Below, piece after piece: positions 44,155 through 53,546 of a stretch of DNA of 64,000 nucleotides. Every line of letters begins with the position of its first letter. Positions within the stretch are counted from its first letter, which is position 1. This DNA comes from Maricaulis sp963975345 (GTDB taxonomy: Bacteria; Pseudomonadota; Alphaproteobacteria; Caulobacterales; Maricaulaceae). The translations under genes and the position numbers were made by a program. The stretch lies in the NCBI RefSeq assembly GCF_963975345.1, contig NZ_CAXBGE010000001.1:248001-312000 (forward strand), written 5' to 3'. Under the pieces are notes generated by a model. The model saw only the letters and a list, made by a program, of their open reading frames with translations, was not told where the DNA came from and ran no database searches.

Positions 44155-45743
44155 TGGCAATGAATACTCAAGGGCGTCCGACCCGCATGGCCGAAAACAT
44201 CGCCACCGGCGGTTATGCCGACACCGTTTCCGGCTCACGCGGGCTGGAACAGGCCGAACCATTGATTTTCGAGCGCGGCGGCGTTGAAAATACCGGCGTC
44301 GACTTTCCGGCACCCAAAGGCCTCAAGACCCGCCTTGGCGGGCTCGAGCGCACGGCGCCGATCGGTCTGCCCGGGCTGTCAGAGCCGGAAACCATGCGCC
44401 ATTATGTGCGTCTGAGCCGGAAGAATTACGCCATCGATCTGGGCCTTTACCCGCTTGGCTCGTGCACGATGAAGCATAATCCGCGCCTCAATGAGAAAGT
44501 CGCGCGGATGCCCGGCTTTGCCGATGTGCATCCGCTGCAACCGGCTTCCACCGTTCAGGGCGCCTATGAAGTGATGGACGTGCTGGCCCATTGGCTGCTG
44601 ACCCTGACCGGCATGCCCGCTGTCGCCCTGTCGCCGAAAGCCGGCGCCCATGGCGAGTTCTGCGGCATGATGGCGATCCGTGCCCGTCTCGACGCTGATG
44701 GCCAGACACATCGCCGCCGCGTTCTGGTGCCCGAATCGGCCCACGGCACCAATCCGGCGACCGCCGTGCAGTGCGGCTTCACCGTTGACGAGATCCCGGC
44801 CAATGCCGGCGGACGCGTCGATATGGCAGCGCTCAAAGCCAAGCTCGGCGATGATGTCGCCGCCATCATGCTGACCAATCCCAATACCTGCGGTCTGTTC
44901 GAACGCGATATCCGTGAGATCGCCGATCTGATCCATGGCTGCGGCGGCTATTTCTATTGCGACGGCGCCAATTTCAACGCCATTGTCGGGCGCGTCCGCC
45001 CAGGCGATCTCGGCGTCGATGCGATGCATATCAACCTGCACAAGACCTTCTCGACGCCCCATGGCGGCGGTGGGCCGGGTGCCGGACCGACGGTGTTGTC
45101 CGAGGCGCTGGCCCCATTTGCGCCGCTGCCGCTGTTGATGATCGACCGCGATAATCCCAAGGGCATGGCGATCATGCACATGGCCGAGCATGAGAGCGAG
45201 CTGGCAGGCAAGGATCTGCATCCGTTTGGCCGCATGGCGGCTTTCCATGGCCAGATGGGCATGTTCACCCGTGCGCTCACCTATATGATGAGCCATGGGT
45301 CAGACGGGCTGAAACAGGTCGCCGACGATGCCGTCCTCAACGCCAATTACATCCTGGCACGCCTGAAGACTGTGATGACGCCGGCCTTCGAGGGCTATTG
45401 CATGCATGAAGCCCTGTTCGATGACCGCTTCCTGAAAGGCACCGGCGTGACGACGCTCGATTTCGCCAAGGCGATGATCGATGAGGGCTATCATCCGATG
45501 ACGATGTATTTCCCGCTTGTCGTCCACGGCGCCATGCTGATCGAGCCGACCGAAACCGAATCCAAGGGCGGGCTCGACCGCTTCATCGATGTGATGGAAG
45601 CCTTGGCTGTTGCGGCCAAGGCCGGCGAGACGGCCCGCTTCCTGGCGGCACCGGTCCACGCCCCGATGCGCCGCCTCGACGAAACCCGCGCCGCACGTCA
45701 GCCCGTGCTGCGCTGGACGCCTGCTACCGACGCGGCGGAATAA
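44154..45743 (+). CDS. gcvPB: Glycine dehydrogenase (decarboxylating) subunit 2
   Basis: 529-residue beta half of the split P protein with the PLP-binding lysine in MHINLHKTFSTPHGGGGPGAGP. It pairs with gcvPA; together they equal the single-chain P protein of E. coli. Also has YPLGSCTMKHNPRLNE and GAHGEFCGMMAIRA. Last gene of the riboswitch-controlled operon. A stem-loop lies 13 bases past the stop. Confidence 0.97.
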   Translation: MAMNTQGRPTRMAENIATGGYADTVSGSRGLEQAEPLIFERGGVENTGVDFPAPKGLKTRLGGLERTAPIGLPGLSEPETMRHYVRLSRKNYAIDLGLYPLGSCTMKHNPRLNEKVARMPGFADVHPLQPASTVQGAYEVMDVLAHWLLTLTGMPAVALSPKAGAHGEFCGMMAIRARLDADGQTHRRRVLVPESAHGTNPATAVQCGFTVDEIPANAGGRVDMAALKAKLGDDVAAIMLTNPNTCGLFERDIREIADLIHGCGGYFYCDGANFNAIVGRVRPGDLGVDAMHINLHKTFSTPHGGGGPGAGPTVLSEALAPFAPLPLLMIDRDNPKGMAIMHMAEHESELAGKDLHPFGRMAAFHGQMGMFTRALTYMMSHGSDGLKQVADDAVLNANYILARLKTVMTPAFEGYCMHEALFDDRFLKGTGVTTLDFAKAMIDEGYHPMTMYFPLVVHGAMLIEPTETESKGGLDRFIDVMEALAVAAKAGETARFLAAPVHAPMRRLDETRAARQPVLRWTPATDAAE

Positions 45744-46183
45744 GACATATCGACTCCACCCCTCGGCCCAGGTTGAGGGGTGGCGCGATCGGGCCTGCCT
45801 GATTGTTCCCCCGACGGGCCCGTCCGCCCACGGGCACTCGACATCTGTGACAAATCTTTCATGTAAATCGCGGCATCGCCACCTTGTGTTTGCGCCTGTT
45901 GCGGCTCATTTGGAGGGAGGAGGTTCGCTTCCGATTGGGCAATCGCCAGTTCGGAGCGAAAATCTGGACGCCGGCAAGATCGCGGGCGCTGCCTGACGGA
46001 GCGCCGGAATCCGGTGCGGATTTACAACAGGTCTCATACGAGTCGCAGACACTGCCTGAATTTCGGCTCTTTTGCCGCGCATTGGGGTCAAGTTTACGAA
46101 TTACGTGTTACCTATTCAGTCACGCTCACCGGCCTCGATGCTGGCTGCGTTCCAGGCAGAACGGGTTAGAGGATGGTCACCGC
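45744..46183. other. Intergenic region after gcvPB
   Basis: 440 bases without a supported gene. A nine-base-pair stem (45756-45764 with 45775-45783, ten-base loop) just past gcvPB may be a transcript end, though no T run follows. The rest is of mixed composition; one frame stays open into the next gene but has no coding character I trust. An AT-rich patch near 46091-46120 (TTTACGAATTACGTGTTACC) could contain the promoter of the small membrane protein. Confidence 0.4.
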
Positions 46184-46477
46184 ATGAACGAGGCTCTGAA
46201 CGGATTGGCACGGTCGAACGCATTCGGTGCGGCGCTCGTGTTTGTAATCCGCACGGTCGTCATCTCGGTCGGCGTGATCTTGATGATCCTCGCTGTCCCT
46301 GTCGCTTTCTTGACCCCACTTATCCCGATTGGCTTGCCGATGGGTCTGTTTGGCCTGGTGCTGGTCGCTGCGGCCTCCAAGACCGCACACACCTTCATCA
46401 CCGACGGACTGCGTCGCTTCCCATGGGTTTGGAAACGTGTCCGCTTCGCCTTCGGTGAAAGTGAAGCGGCCGAATAA
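46184..46477 (+). CDS. Small two-helix membrane protein, unknown
   Basis: 97 residues. Two membrane segments (about 14-42 and 48-65) are followed by a short basic cytosolic tail (DGLRRFPWVWKRVRFAF). The pattern resembles small PGPGW-like or uncharacterised transmembrane proteins, but I cannot name a family. Start ATG 46184 follows AGAGGA; the upstream open frame is not used because it lacks a ribosome site and homology. It converges with the ATP synthase operon and shares a terminator with it. Confidence 0.68.
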   Translation: MNEALNGLARSNAFGAALVFVIRTVVISVGVILMILAVPVAFLTPLIPIGLPMGLFGLVLVAAASKTAHTFITDGLRRFPWVWKRVRFAFGESEAAE

Positions 46478-46507
46478 GCCGCTCCAGGCGCTGACAATCC
46501 GGCAAAC

Positions 46508-46540
46508 AAAAAGGCCCGCAGCGATCGCTGCGGGCCTTTT
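46508..46540. terminator. Bidirectional Rho-independent terminator
   Basis: GGCCCGCAGCGA (46513-46524) is directly followed by its exact reverse complement (46525-46536). AAAAA precedes and TTTT follows, so it works on both strands: after the small membrane protein gene (plus) and after atpF (minus). Confidence 0.92.
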
Positions 46541-46563
46541 GTTATCTGGAATGCTGACGCGAT

Positions 46564-47067
46564 CTAGTTGAACTGGGTGCCGATCAGCTTGATGTCGGCA
46601 TCAAGCAGCTTGTTGAGATCCGCCTTCTTCATCGAAGAGGTGAGCAGGCGTTCGGCGGCGGCGGCTGCCAGATCGGCAGCAGCGGCGCGCACTTCGGCGG
46701 CGGCCGATGATTCGGCTTGGGCGATGCGCTGCTCGGCCAGGACGGTGCGGCGCTCAAGGCGCTCGGCCATATCATCGCGAGCCTGCTTTTTGAGGATTTT
46801 GGCTTCATTCTTGGCTTGGGCGACGATGGCTGCAGCCTCGTCAACGGCTTCCTGCTGCCGGCGCTGGAAGCTGGCGAGCAGCTCCTGGGCCTCTTCGCGC
46901 AGGCGCCGCGCTTCGGTGATCTCATCGGAAATGCCCTTGGCGCGCGCGTCCAATTGCTTGGCGACCAGGCCGGGAACGCGGACATAGATCATCACACCGA
47001 TGATGATGAAGAACGACAGGGCGACCCAGAAGGCGGCCTCGTTTGGATGGATCCAGTCGAAATTCAT
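46564..47067 (-). CDS. atpF: ATP synthase F0 subunit b
   Basis: 167-residue stator subunit. One N-terminal membrane helix (EAAFWVALSFFIIIGVMIYV, about 10-29) is followed by a long Ala/Glu/Arg-rich helix that forms a coiled coil with b' and reaches F1. Last gene of the F0 operon, 12 bases after the b' gene and 23 bases before the shared terminator. Confidence 0.93.
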   Translation of the reverse strand: MNFDWIHPNEAAFWVALSFFIIIGVMIYVRVPGLVAKQLDARAKGISDEITEARRLREEAQELLASFQRRQQEAVDEAAAIVAQAKNEAKILKKQARDDMAERLERRTVLAEQRIAQAESSAAAEVRAAAADLAAAAAERLLTSSMKKADLNKLLDADIKLIGTQFN

Positions 47068-47079
47068 GATGTGCGTCCT

Positions 47080-47679
47080 TTAGCGACCGTCGCTGACGGC
47101 GGACTCGATCGATTTGTCGTCGAGCTCGGCCCCCGTCAATGATGTGATAATGGCCCGTGTGGCGTCGACAGCGATCGAATTGACCTTTGCCAGTGCCTTC
47201 GTCCGCATGTCGGCGATCCGCTCTTCGGCGGCTTCCTGACGCTTGGCGATCTCAAGATCGGCGAGATCCGCTTCGGCAGCCATTTCCTGATCAACTGCGG
47301 CGCGATTGGCCAAGACCAGACCATGCGCCTTGGCGCGGGCTTCCGAGAGCAGTCTTTCATATTCGGTCGCCGAGTCGGCAGCCTTTTGCCTGAGGTCGGC
47401 GGCCGTATCCAAATCGTCGGCGATACGGTCGCGCCGTTCCTCAATCGCATTGCGAATGCGCGGAAGGACGACCTTCCACATCATCATGAAGAGCACGGTG
47501 AAGGTGACCGCCAGCCAGAACAATTGTCCCGGCCAGGTCGAGACGTCCAGCTGCGGCAAGCCGCTGCTGGCATGTGTCTCGGCGGCATGTTCGACCACCG
47601 CATGGGCTTGATCGGCGGCGGCTTCGCCATGCGGCTGTGCCTGGCCGATCAGCCATGTGGATTCGGAGAAATTGATCAT
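47080..47679 (-). CDS. atpX: ATP synthase F0 subunit b'
   Basis: 199-residue second b-type stator subunit, found in alphaproteobacteria and photosynthetic bacteria, which use a b/b' heterodimer. A roughly 45-residue His- and Ala-rich N-terminal extension (GQAQPHGEAAADQAHAVVEHAAETHA) precedes the membrane helix (GQLFWLAVTFTVLFMMMWKVVLPRI) and the coiled coil. The gene lies between atpE and atpF, the standard order. Confidence 0.92.
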   Translation of the reverse strand: MINFSESTWLIGQAQPHGEAAADQAHAVVEHAAETHASSGLPQLDVSTWPGQLFWLAVTFTVLFMMMWKVVLPRIRNAIEERRDRIADDLDTAADLRQKAADSATEYERLLSEARAKAHGLVLANRAAVDQEMAAEADLADLEIAKRQEAAEERIADMRTKALAKVNSIAVDATRAIITSLTGAELDDKSIESAVSDGR

Positions 47680-47722
47680 CTTCGATGCTCTTTGAACGGC
47701 AATGGGAACGGGTGGAGAAAAA

Positions 47723-47947
47723 TCAACCGAACAGGATGATCATCGCCACGACGAAGCCCAGCAGACCGGTAAACTCGGTCAGGGCGAAGCCGATCAGAAG
47801 ATTGGTGAACTGACCTGCTGCGGCAGATGGGTTGCGCAGAGCGCCGGCCAGATAATGGCCGAAGATCGTACCGATACCAACGCCAGCGCCGCCGAGGGCG
47901 ATAGCTGCAATGCCTGCACCGATTTGCTTGGCTGCTTCGATTTCCAT
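47723..47947 (-). CDS. atpE: ATP synthase F0 subunit c
   Basis: 74-residue hairpin of two helices forming the rotor ring. The glycine motif GGAGVGIGTIFG (about 19-30) packs the inner helix, the polar loop is ALRNPS, and the proton-carrying Glu58 is in GFALTEFTGL. Proton rather than sodium use is likely, since the sodium-binding Gln and Ser/Thr set is not evident. Confidence 0.97.
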   Translation of the reverse strand: MEIEAAKQIGAGIAAIALGGAGVGIGTIFGHYLAGALRNPSAAAGQFTNLLIGFALTEFTGLLGFVVAMIILFG

Positions 47948-47995
47948 GGGATGGCTCCTGTTGAATAAGGTGTGTGGCTGGAAGGGTGAAAAACT

Positions 47996-48757
47996 CTAGT
48001 GCGTCGGATGCAGTGCATCATTGAGATAGATGCAGGTCAGCACCGCGAACACATAGGCTTGCAGGAAGGCGATCATCAACTCGAGCGCCGTCACCGCCGT
48101 GGCAACGGCGAGTGGCATCACGGCGGCGGCAATACCAACCGCGCCGATGCTCGAGAGTGACAGGACGAAACCGCCGAACAATTTGAGCAGGGTGTGACCG
48201 GCCATCATGTTGGCGAACAAACGAATCGCCAGCGAGAAGGGACGGCTCAGGAAGGAAATTACCTCGATCGGAATGATCAGGATATACATCAGCGGCGGCA
48301 GGCCAGCCGGCGCGAACAGCTTGAGAAAGCCGAAACCGTTCTTGGCGAAGCCGGTGATCAAAACCAGGGTGAAGGAGATCATCGCCAGTGCGAAGGTGAC
48401 AACCAGCTGGCTGGTGATCGTATAGGTGCCTGGGAACATGCCGATCAGATTGGCGACCAGAATGAAAGTGAAGAGCGTGAACACATAGGGGAAGAATTTG
48501 CGGCCTTCCTCGCCCATGATCGAACGCACCATATCGGCGACGAAACCATAGAGCAGCTCGGCGATCGACTGCGAGCGGGTCGGGACCATGGCGCCGCGAC
48601 CGGTCAACGCGATCAGTCCAAAGCTGGTGACCAGCGTCGTCACGATCATGAACAATGCCGCATTGGTGATGGTCAGATCGATACCGAACAGGGTCGGCAG
48701 CTCGAGAACGGGCTGCACGACGAATTGGTGCATCGGATCGGTGGCGAGCATCATCAT
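47996..48757 (-). CDS. atpB: ATP synthase F0 subunit a
   Basis: 253-residue stator channel subunit with five to six helices. The essential Arg179 is in PFSLAIRLFANMMAGH, facing Glu58 of subunit c; the C-terminal helix has ELMIAFLQAYVFAVLTCIYLND. The start overlaps the stop of atpI by four bases. Confidence 0.97.
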   Translation of the reverse strand: MMMLATDPMHQFVVQPVLELPTLFGIDLTITNAALFMIVTTLVTSFGLIALTGRGAMVPTRSQSIAELLYGFVADMVRSIMGEEGRKFFPYVFTLFTFILVANLIGMFPGTYTITSQLVVTFALAMISFTLVLITGFAKNGFGFLKLFAPAGLPPLMYILIIPIEVISFLSRPFSLAIRLFANMMAGHTLLKLFGGFVLSLSSIGAVGIAAAVMPLAVATAVTALELMIAFLQAYVFAVLTCIYLNDALHPTH

Positions 48758-49146
48758 TCTTCTTCTTTCGTCGCGTCAGAACCCGGCTTGGCGCCGGCAT
48801 CCCGTCCAGTATTTTCGGCTTTCGCCGCAGTCTCAGCATTCGCCGCTGCCGCTTCGCGCATGATATTGCGCAAGCCGGCCGCAAAACCCAGTATCAGTCC
48901 GACCAGCATGCCCCACGGCGCGATGTCGAAAAACTTGTCCGCTGCCCAGCCCAGTGCGGTCCCGACCAATACACCACCGGCAAAGCCGCTACCGTATCTG
49001 ACGCTGACACTCCAGGCATTGCTCGTATCGTTCTCTTGCGGGGTCTTGCCGCGGTGCTGCGCGATCTTCTCGCTCAGGCGCCGGTCAAAATCCTTCAGAT
49101 CCTCGCTACGGTCGGGTGTTTTCGGTCTATCGTCTCGTTCAGACAT
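48754..49146 (-). CDS. atpI: ATP synthase accessory protein AtpI
   Basis: 130-residue protein with two helices (about 50-92; SGFAGGVLVGTALGWAADKFF and GMLVGLILGFAAGLRNI) between charged tails. AtpI/AtpZ proteins help assemble the c ring. First gene of the F0 operon, with the promoter immediately upstream (49188-49216). F1 genes are elsewhere in the genome, as usual in alphaproteobacteria. Confidence 0.93.
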   Translation of the reverse strand: MSERDDRPKTPDRSEDLKDFDRRLSEKIAQHRGKTPQENDTSNAWSVSVRYGSGFAGGVLVGTALGWAADKFFDIAPWGMLVGLILGFAAGLRNIMREAAAANAETAAKAENTGRDAGAKPGSDATKEEE

Positions 49147-49187
49147 GGAAATCGGTCCGCCAGCCGAGCCTCCCGGCAGGCGCGCGC

Positions 49188-49216
49188 AAACTAGACTCGG
49201 CCCCTTGGAGTGTCAA
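49188..49216 (-). promoter_or_regulatory. Promoter of the F0 ATP synthase operon
   Basis: On the minus strand a consensus -35 TTGACA (49216-49211) is followed, after exactly 17 bases, by TAGTTT (49193-49188). It lies 42 bases before the atpI start codon. The spacer contains a CcrM site, GACTC at 49194-49198 (plus-strand reading). Confidence 0.7.
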
Positions 49217-49263
49217 GCAAAGGCGCGTGTCCAATAAATCTTTGAAAAAATTGCGGAAAACAC

Positions 49264-52200
49264 TCATTCCGCGGCAACCAGCTGTTCCGCGCCGACAAGG
49301 TCGACCGATACCAGCTGGGAAACGCCTCTTTCGGCCATGGTGACGCCGTAGAGCCGGTCCATGCGCGACATGGTGAGCGGGTTGTGAGTGATGACGAGAA
49401 AGCGCGTTTCGGTCATCCGCCGCATTTCATTGAGCATGCGGCAATAACGGTCAACATTGGCATCGTCGAGCGGCGCATCGACTTCGTCGAGAACGCAGAC
49501 TGGTGCCGGATTTGACAGGAAGACCGCGAATATCAATGCCGAAGCGGTCAGCGCCTGCTCGCCGCCCGACATCAGCGACATCGTTTCCATCTTCTTGCCC
49601 GGCGGACAGGCGTAGATTTCCAGCCCGGCCTCGAGCGGATCGTCATTCTCGGTCAGGCGCAATTCGGCTTGGCCGCCTTCGAACAGGGTCGCGAACAGGG
49701 TGCGGAAATGCCCGTCGACGACGTCGAACGCTTCCAGAAGACGGGCACGGCCTTCGCGAGACAACTGGTCGACGGCCTTCCGCAGGCGGTCGATGGCCGC
49801 AAGCAAATCGTCGCGTTCACGGCTCATATCCTCAACGCGCTTCGCCAATTCCTCGGCTTCCTCGTCGGCGCGCAGATTGACGGCGCCCAGCCGGTCGCGT
49901 GATTGGCGCGCTTCGTCGAGCCGGCGTTCCACATCGCCGGCCGAAAGCGATTCGAGCTCCTCATCGCTGACATGCTTGGACAGGGTTCCTGGTGCCTCAC
50001 CGGTCGCATCTTGCAGGCGCTCGGTGGTTTCGCTGAGCCGGTCACGGGCCGAGCCAAGCCGGGCCTCGGCGGCGGCGCGGCCTTCGCGCGCCGCGGAAGC
50101 AGCGTGTTCGGCCGAGCGGGCGGCGCTATCGGCGGCCTTGAGCTGGTCCTCGGTGCCTGCTGCCGCAGCGCGGGCCTCGCTGGCGGCGTGTGTCGCAGCT
50201 TCCAGCGTATCGGTGAGGGCGTGCAGATTCTGTTGCAACATGTCCGGCCGCATCAAGGCCTGGTCGAGCGCGGACTGGGCCTCGGTGCTTTGTTCGGCGA
50301 TCTGTCCGATTCGCTCGGCTGCGGTCTGGCAGCGTTCGGCCCAGGCATCGCGGTCGCGCTTGGCAGCGAGATGGCGCTGCCGGCGCAATTCCGATTCGCG
50401 GCGCACGCTTTCCAGTGCCGCCCGTGCATCGGCAGCAACCCGGCGGGCATTATCAGCTGTGCTGCGGGCGCTCTCGAGCGCCTCAGTGTCATCGCCTGCG
50501 GTCTCGGCCTCGGTGACCAGGCCGGTGGCGGCCGCGAGCGCGGTCTGGCTTTCGGATTGTTCAAGTTCGAGGCGTTGCAGGCGTTCGCCCAGCGCATCAG
50601 CACGCGCCGAGGCCTTGGCCGCCGTCTCGCGCAGGCTGGCAATGCTGTCCTGGGCGGTGCGTACAGCGCGTTCGGCAGGGGCGATGGCGGCGCGGGCTGA
50701 CTGTTCGGTCTGGCGGGTTTCGGCCAGGCGGGCCTGGGCGGTCTCGCGCAGGTTTGTGGCCTCGGCAAAAGCGGCCTCGCTGCCTGCCAGCTCTTCGCGA
50801 ATTGCGTCGAGGCGATTGCGTTGCTCCAGCCGGGCGACGGCGGCGGAGGGCGCGTCGGCTCGCGCAACCAGCCCGTCCCAACGCCACAGATCGCCATCGC
50901 GGGTGACCAGACGCTGGCCGGGTTTCAGCTTGGCGGCTGCCGCCTCGGCCTTCTCCGGCTTGATGACACCGACGGCATCGAGGCGCGCCTTCAGGGCTGC
51001 AGGAGCCTCGACATGGTCAGACAGCGGCACACAGCCGCCGGGCAGGGCTTCGGCATGGCAATCGGTCTTGTGCCAATGGCGCGCCGCGCTCTCATCCAGC
51101 GAAGCATCGAGATCATCGCCCAGCGCTGCCGCGAGGGCATGCTCATAGCCGGGGCGGGCACGCACCGCATTGAGGGCCGGCGAGACGCTGCCCTGCATTG
51201 CGCTGGCAAGCAGGCGTTCGATGGCCGTCGCTTCGCGCTCAAGGGTCTCACGCTCGGTCGCCAGTTCGCGCAGCGCTTCGATTGCAGCCTGTTGGCCGGT
51301 CTCGGCATCCTGGCGTGCGAGTTCGGCGGCTTCGAGCGCCGTCTTGGCAGCTTCGCGCGCGGCCTCGCTCTCGGTCAGCGCGGTCTGGGCGGTCTCAAGT
51401 TCGGACAGAGCCGAGGAGGCTAGCAGGCGTTGGCGCTCGTCGCCGGCTGTCGTGATTTCGCGCTCGATTTGATCGAGGCGCGCCGCGAGCCGCTCGGCAT
51501 CGCGCCGGGCGCTTTCCAGTGCGGCCTGGCGCGCCGCCGCATCGCCGGCCTTGGCGTCGAGCAGGGCTTCTTTTTCCCGGCGATGGGCGTCCGCATCGAG
51601 GGCGGCGGCTTCGGCGCCGGCCAGCGTTGATTTTTCGCGCGCCATTTCCGCTTCGAGCCGTTCAACCTCGGCGCTGGCCTGGTCGCGGCTGGCGGTGGCG
51701 TCGTCGACGATATGCTGTTCACGGCCGGTGGCAGAGGCGAGCTCGCGCAGGCGTTCCTCGAGGCTGGCAATGCTCCGCTGGACTTCAGCGGCATCGCGTT
51801 CGATCCGGTCGCGCTCGCGCTCGAGATGTCGCAAGGCAGCCGCGGCTTCGGCCTCTTTCAGCCGCGCCGGCTCGCGCATCGCGGCAAGGATCTCCGCCTG
51901 GGTCCGCGCTTCAGCGGCGGCCGCAGTCGCTGTTTCTGCCGCTTCACGCTTTTCGACCAGCGCCGCTTCGCTCTCTTCGACCAAGCTCGCGGCCGCACGC
52001 CAGCGATTGAGCCAGACGCTGGCTTCCAGCGTGCGGATGCTGGCCGAGAGCTTGCGGTAGCGTGCCGCCTGGCGGGCCTGTTTCTGCAGCGAACCATGGC
52101 GGGCACTGAGCTCGTCGATCACTTCCTGCAGCCGGTCGAGATTGGTTTCCGCGCCGCGTAGCCGTAATTCGGCCTCGTGGCGGCGTGCCCTGAGACCGGA

Positions 52201-52710
52201 AACACCAGCGGCTTCTTCGAGAATACGGCGGCGATTTTCCGGCTTGGCGGCGATCAGCTCGCTGATCTGGCCCTGGCGCACCAGGGCGGCGGAATTGGCG
52301 CCCGAACCGGCATCGGCGAACAGGAGCTGGACATCCTTGGCCCGCACTTCCTCGCCATTGATCTTGTAAGCCGAGCCGGCGCCACGCGCGATCCGGCGCG
52401 TGACATCAAGACTGGCCGCATCATTGAAACGGGCCGGGGCGCGTTTGTCGGAATTGTCGACGGTGAGCATCACCTCGGCATGATTGCGTGCCGGGCGGTT
52501 GTCGGTGCCGGAGAAGATCACGTCTTCCATGCCGTCGCCGCGCAGGGATTTGGCCGAGGTGGCCCCCATCACCCAACGTAGAGCTTCAAGCAGGTTGGAT
52601 TTTCCGCAACCATTGGGTCCGATCACGCCAGTCAGGCCAGGGTCGATCCGCAAGTCCACGGGATCGACGAATGATTTGAAACCGGTCAGCCGGAGCTGCG
52701 TGAATTTCAC
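49264..52710 (-). CDS. smc: Chromosome segregation protein SMC
   Basis: 1148-residue SMC ATPase of the condensin type, acting with ScpA and ScpB to organise and segregate the chromosome. Head ATPase motifs are Walker A GPNGCGKSN (residues 31-39), the signature MSGGEQALTA and Walker B VCVLDEVDAPLDDAN near the C-terminus. Two very Ala/Glu/Arg-rich coiled-coil arms flank a hinge at about 500-640 (including GYEHALAAALGDDLDA and KPGQRLVTRDGDLWRWDG). Length and hinge type are normal for alphaproteobacteria. Lies between the thioredoxin genes and the F0 operon on the same strand. Confidence 0.97.
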   Translation of the reverse strand: MKFTQLRLTGFKSFVDPVDLRIDPGLTGVIGPNGCGKSNLLEALRWVMGATSAKSLRGDGMEDVIFSGTDNRPARNHAEVMLTVDNSDKRAPARFNDAASLDVTRRIARGAGSAYKINGEEVRAKDVQLLFADAGSGANSAALVRQGQISELIAAKPENRRRILEEAAGVSGLRARRHEAELRLRGAETNLDRLQEVIDELSARHGSLQKQARQAARYRKLSASIRTLEASVWLNRWRAAASLVEESEAALVEKREAAETATAAAAEARTQAEILAAMREPARLKEAEAAAALRHLERERDRIERDAAEVQRSIASLEERLRELASATGREQHIVDDATASRDQASAEVERLEAEMAREKSTLAGAEAAALDADAHRREKEALLDAKAGDAAARQAALESARRDAERLAARLDQIEREITTAGDERQRLLASSALSELETAQTALTESEAAREAAKTALEAAELARQDAETGQQAAIEALRELATERETLEREATAIERLLASAMQGSVSPALNAVRARPGYEHALAAALGDDLDASLDESAARHWHKTDCHAEALPGGCVPLSDHVEAPAALKARLDAVGVIKPEKAEAAAAKLKPGQRLVTRDGDLWRWDGLVARADAPSAAVARLEQRNRLDAIREELAGSEAAFAEATNLRETAQARLAETRQTEQSARAAIAPAERAVRTAQDSIASLRETAAKASARADALGERLQRLELEQSESQTALAAATGLVTEAETAGDDTEALESARSTADNARRVAADARAALESVRRESELRRQRHLAAKRDRDAWAERCQTAAERIGQIAEQSTEAQSALDQALMRPDMLQQNLHALTDTLEAATHAASEARAAAAGTEDQLKAADSAARSAEHAASAAREGRAAAEARLGSARDRLSETTERLQDATGEAPGTLSKHVSDEELESLSAGDVERRLDEARQSRDRLGAVNLRADEEAEELAKRVEDMSRERDDLLAAIDRLRKAVDQLSREGRARLLEAFDVVDGHFRTLFATLFEGGQAELRLTENDDPLEAGLEIYACPPGKKMETMSLMSGGEQALTASALIFAVFLSNPAPVCVLDEVDAPLDDANVDRYCRMLNEMRRMTETRFLVITHNPLTMSRMDRLYGVTMAERGVSQLVSVDLVGAEQLVAAE

Positions 52711-52822
52711 CCGACCTCCATCGCGTTAATGCTCATAGCTTTCGATCACCGCCGACCGGCGATCGGGTCCTGTACTCTGTCATGGCCCGGTATCAATGCG
52801 TGAAACACGGGTCCGGGCCGCG

Positions 52823-53542
52823 CTATTCCGCGTCGCCGTCGAGGAAGTGAAGGACGATTCGGCGCAGCGTGTCTCCGTCCAATTGTCCGGGGACCGTGTC
52901 TCCATTGATCAAAAGCGGCTCGTCGCCCCAATTGTAGATCGCACCTTGCGGGGTCATCGACAGGGCCAGGATCTTGCCGCGGATGATGAAGCTCGGCGTG
53001 CCGGTGATGCCATCTTCATTCGCTTGCACTGCTGCGGCATTGACCATTTCCGACATTGCCGGATCGCCGAAACAGGCGTTCAGCGCTTCTGGCGACAGGC
53101 CGACAGCACCGCCGATCCGGTCATAGACCGCCCCGACATTGCCTTGGGCCTGTGCGGTCTCGAAAATTGTGGATTGTTCGGAGAATAACAGGTCCGTCGC
53201 GCTGAAATACCGGCTCTCATCGGCGCATTCGGCCAGTACCATGCCGATCGCCGCGAGTTGTGGCGGTGAGGTCAACATCGGCCGGAAGATATAGCGCACG
53301 CGACCGGTCTCGACGAATTCGTCGCGGATGACCGGCCAAGCTTCGGTTTGGAAATGGGCGCAATGCGGGCAGGCGAAGGAGGCATATTCCACCATCACCA
53401 GCTCGGCACCCGCGGACCCTGTCGCGTGATCGCCTGGCCGCTCCGCCTGGGCGGGGGACTGGGCGCTGGCAGCGGCCGTGAGTCCGGCCAGTATAAACAG
53501 CGCGAGCATCAGGCTGCAGAATAGATGAGTAATCGGTTTCAA
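52823..53542 (-). CDS. DsbA-like thiol:disulfide oxidoreductase 1 (CPHC)
   Basis: 239-residue periplasmic thioredoxin-fold protein with signal peptide (ending SASAQ...). Active site CPHC at residues 58-61, the classic DsbA sequence; cis-proline in ITGTPSF. The start is taken as TTG 53542, seven bases downstream of AGAGGA and six bases past the stop of copy 2, because earlier ATG codons lie inside copy 2. Third of three adjacent homologues read on the minus strand and nearest to smc. It lacks the lipobox of the other two, so it is predicted soluble. Likely role: forming or isomerising disulfides in exported proteins. Confidence 0.87.
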   Translation of the reverse strand: MKPITHLFCSLMLALFILAGLTAAASAQSPAQAERPGDHATGSAGAELVMVEYASFACPHCAHFQTEAWPVIRDEFVETGRVRYIFRPMLTSPPQLAAIGMVLAECADESRYFSATDLLFSEQSTIFETAQAQGNVGAVYDRIGGAVGLSPEALNACFGDPAMSEMVNAAAVQANEDGITGTPSFIIRGKILALSMTPQGAIYNWGDEPLLINGDTVPGQLDGDTLRRIVLHFLDGDAE

Positions 53543-53546
53543 GGGC

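Noticed and set aside
45884..46183. Open frame extending upstream of the small membrane protein gene
   Set aside because: It starts at a TTG without a ribosome site, has no protein-like composition and sits in an otherwise non-coding gap; the ATG at 46184 has AGAGGA and begins a clear membrane protein.
48194..49237. Long plus-strand frame opposite atpB/atpI and the start region
   Set aside because: Antisense shadow: the minus-strand frames carry well-known subunits with catalytic residues; this frame shows only low-complexity Arg/Glu/Asp text typical of GC-rich shadows.
49700..51148. 482-codon open frame on the plus strand inside smc
   Set aside because: Ser/Arg/Ala-rich mirror of the coiled-coil codons; no start support or homology.
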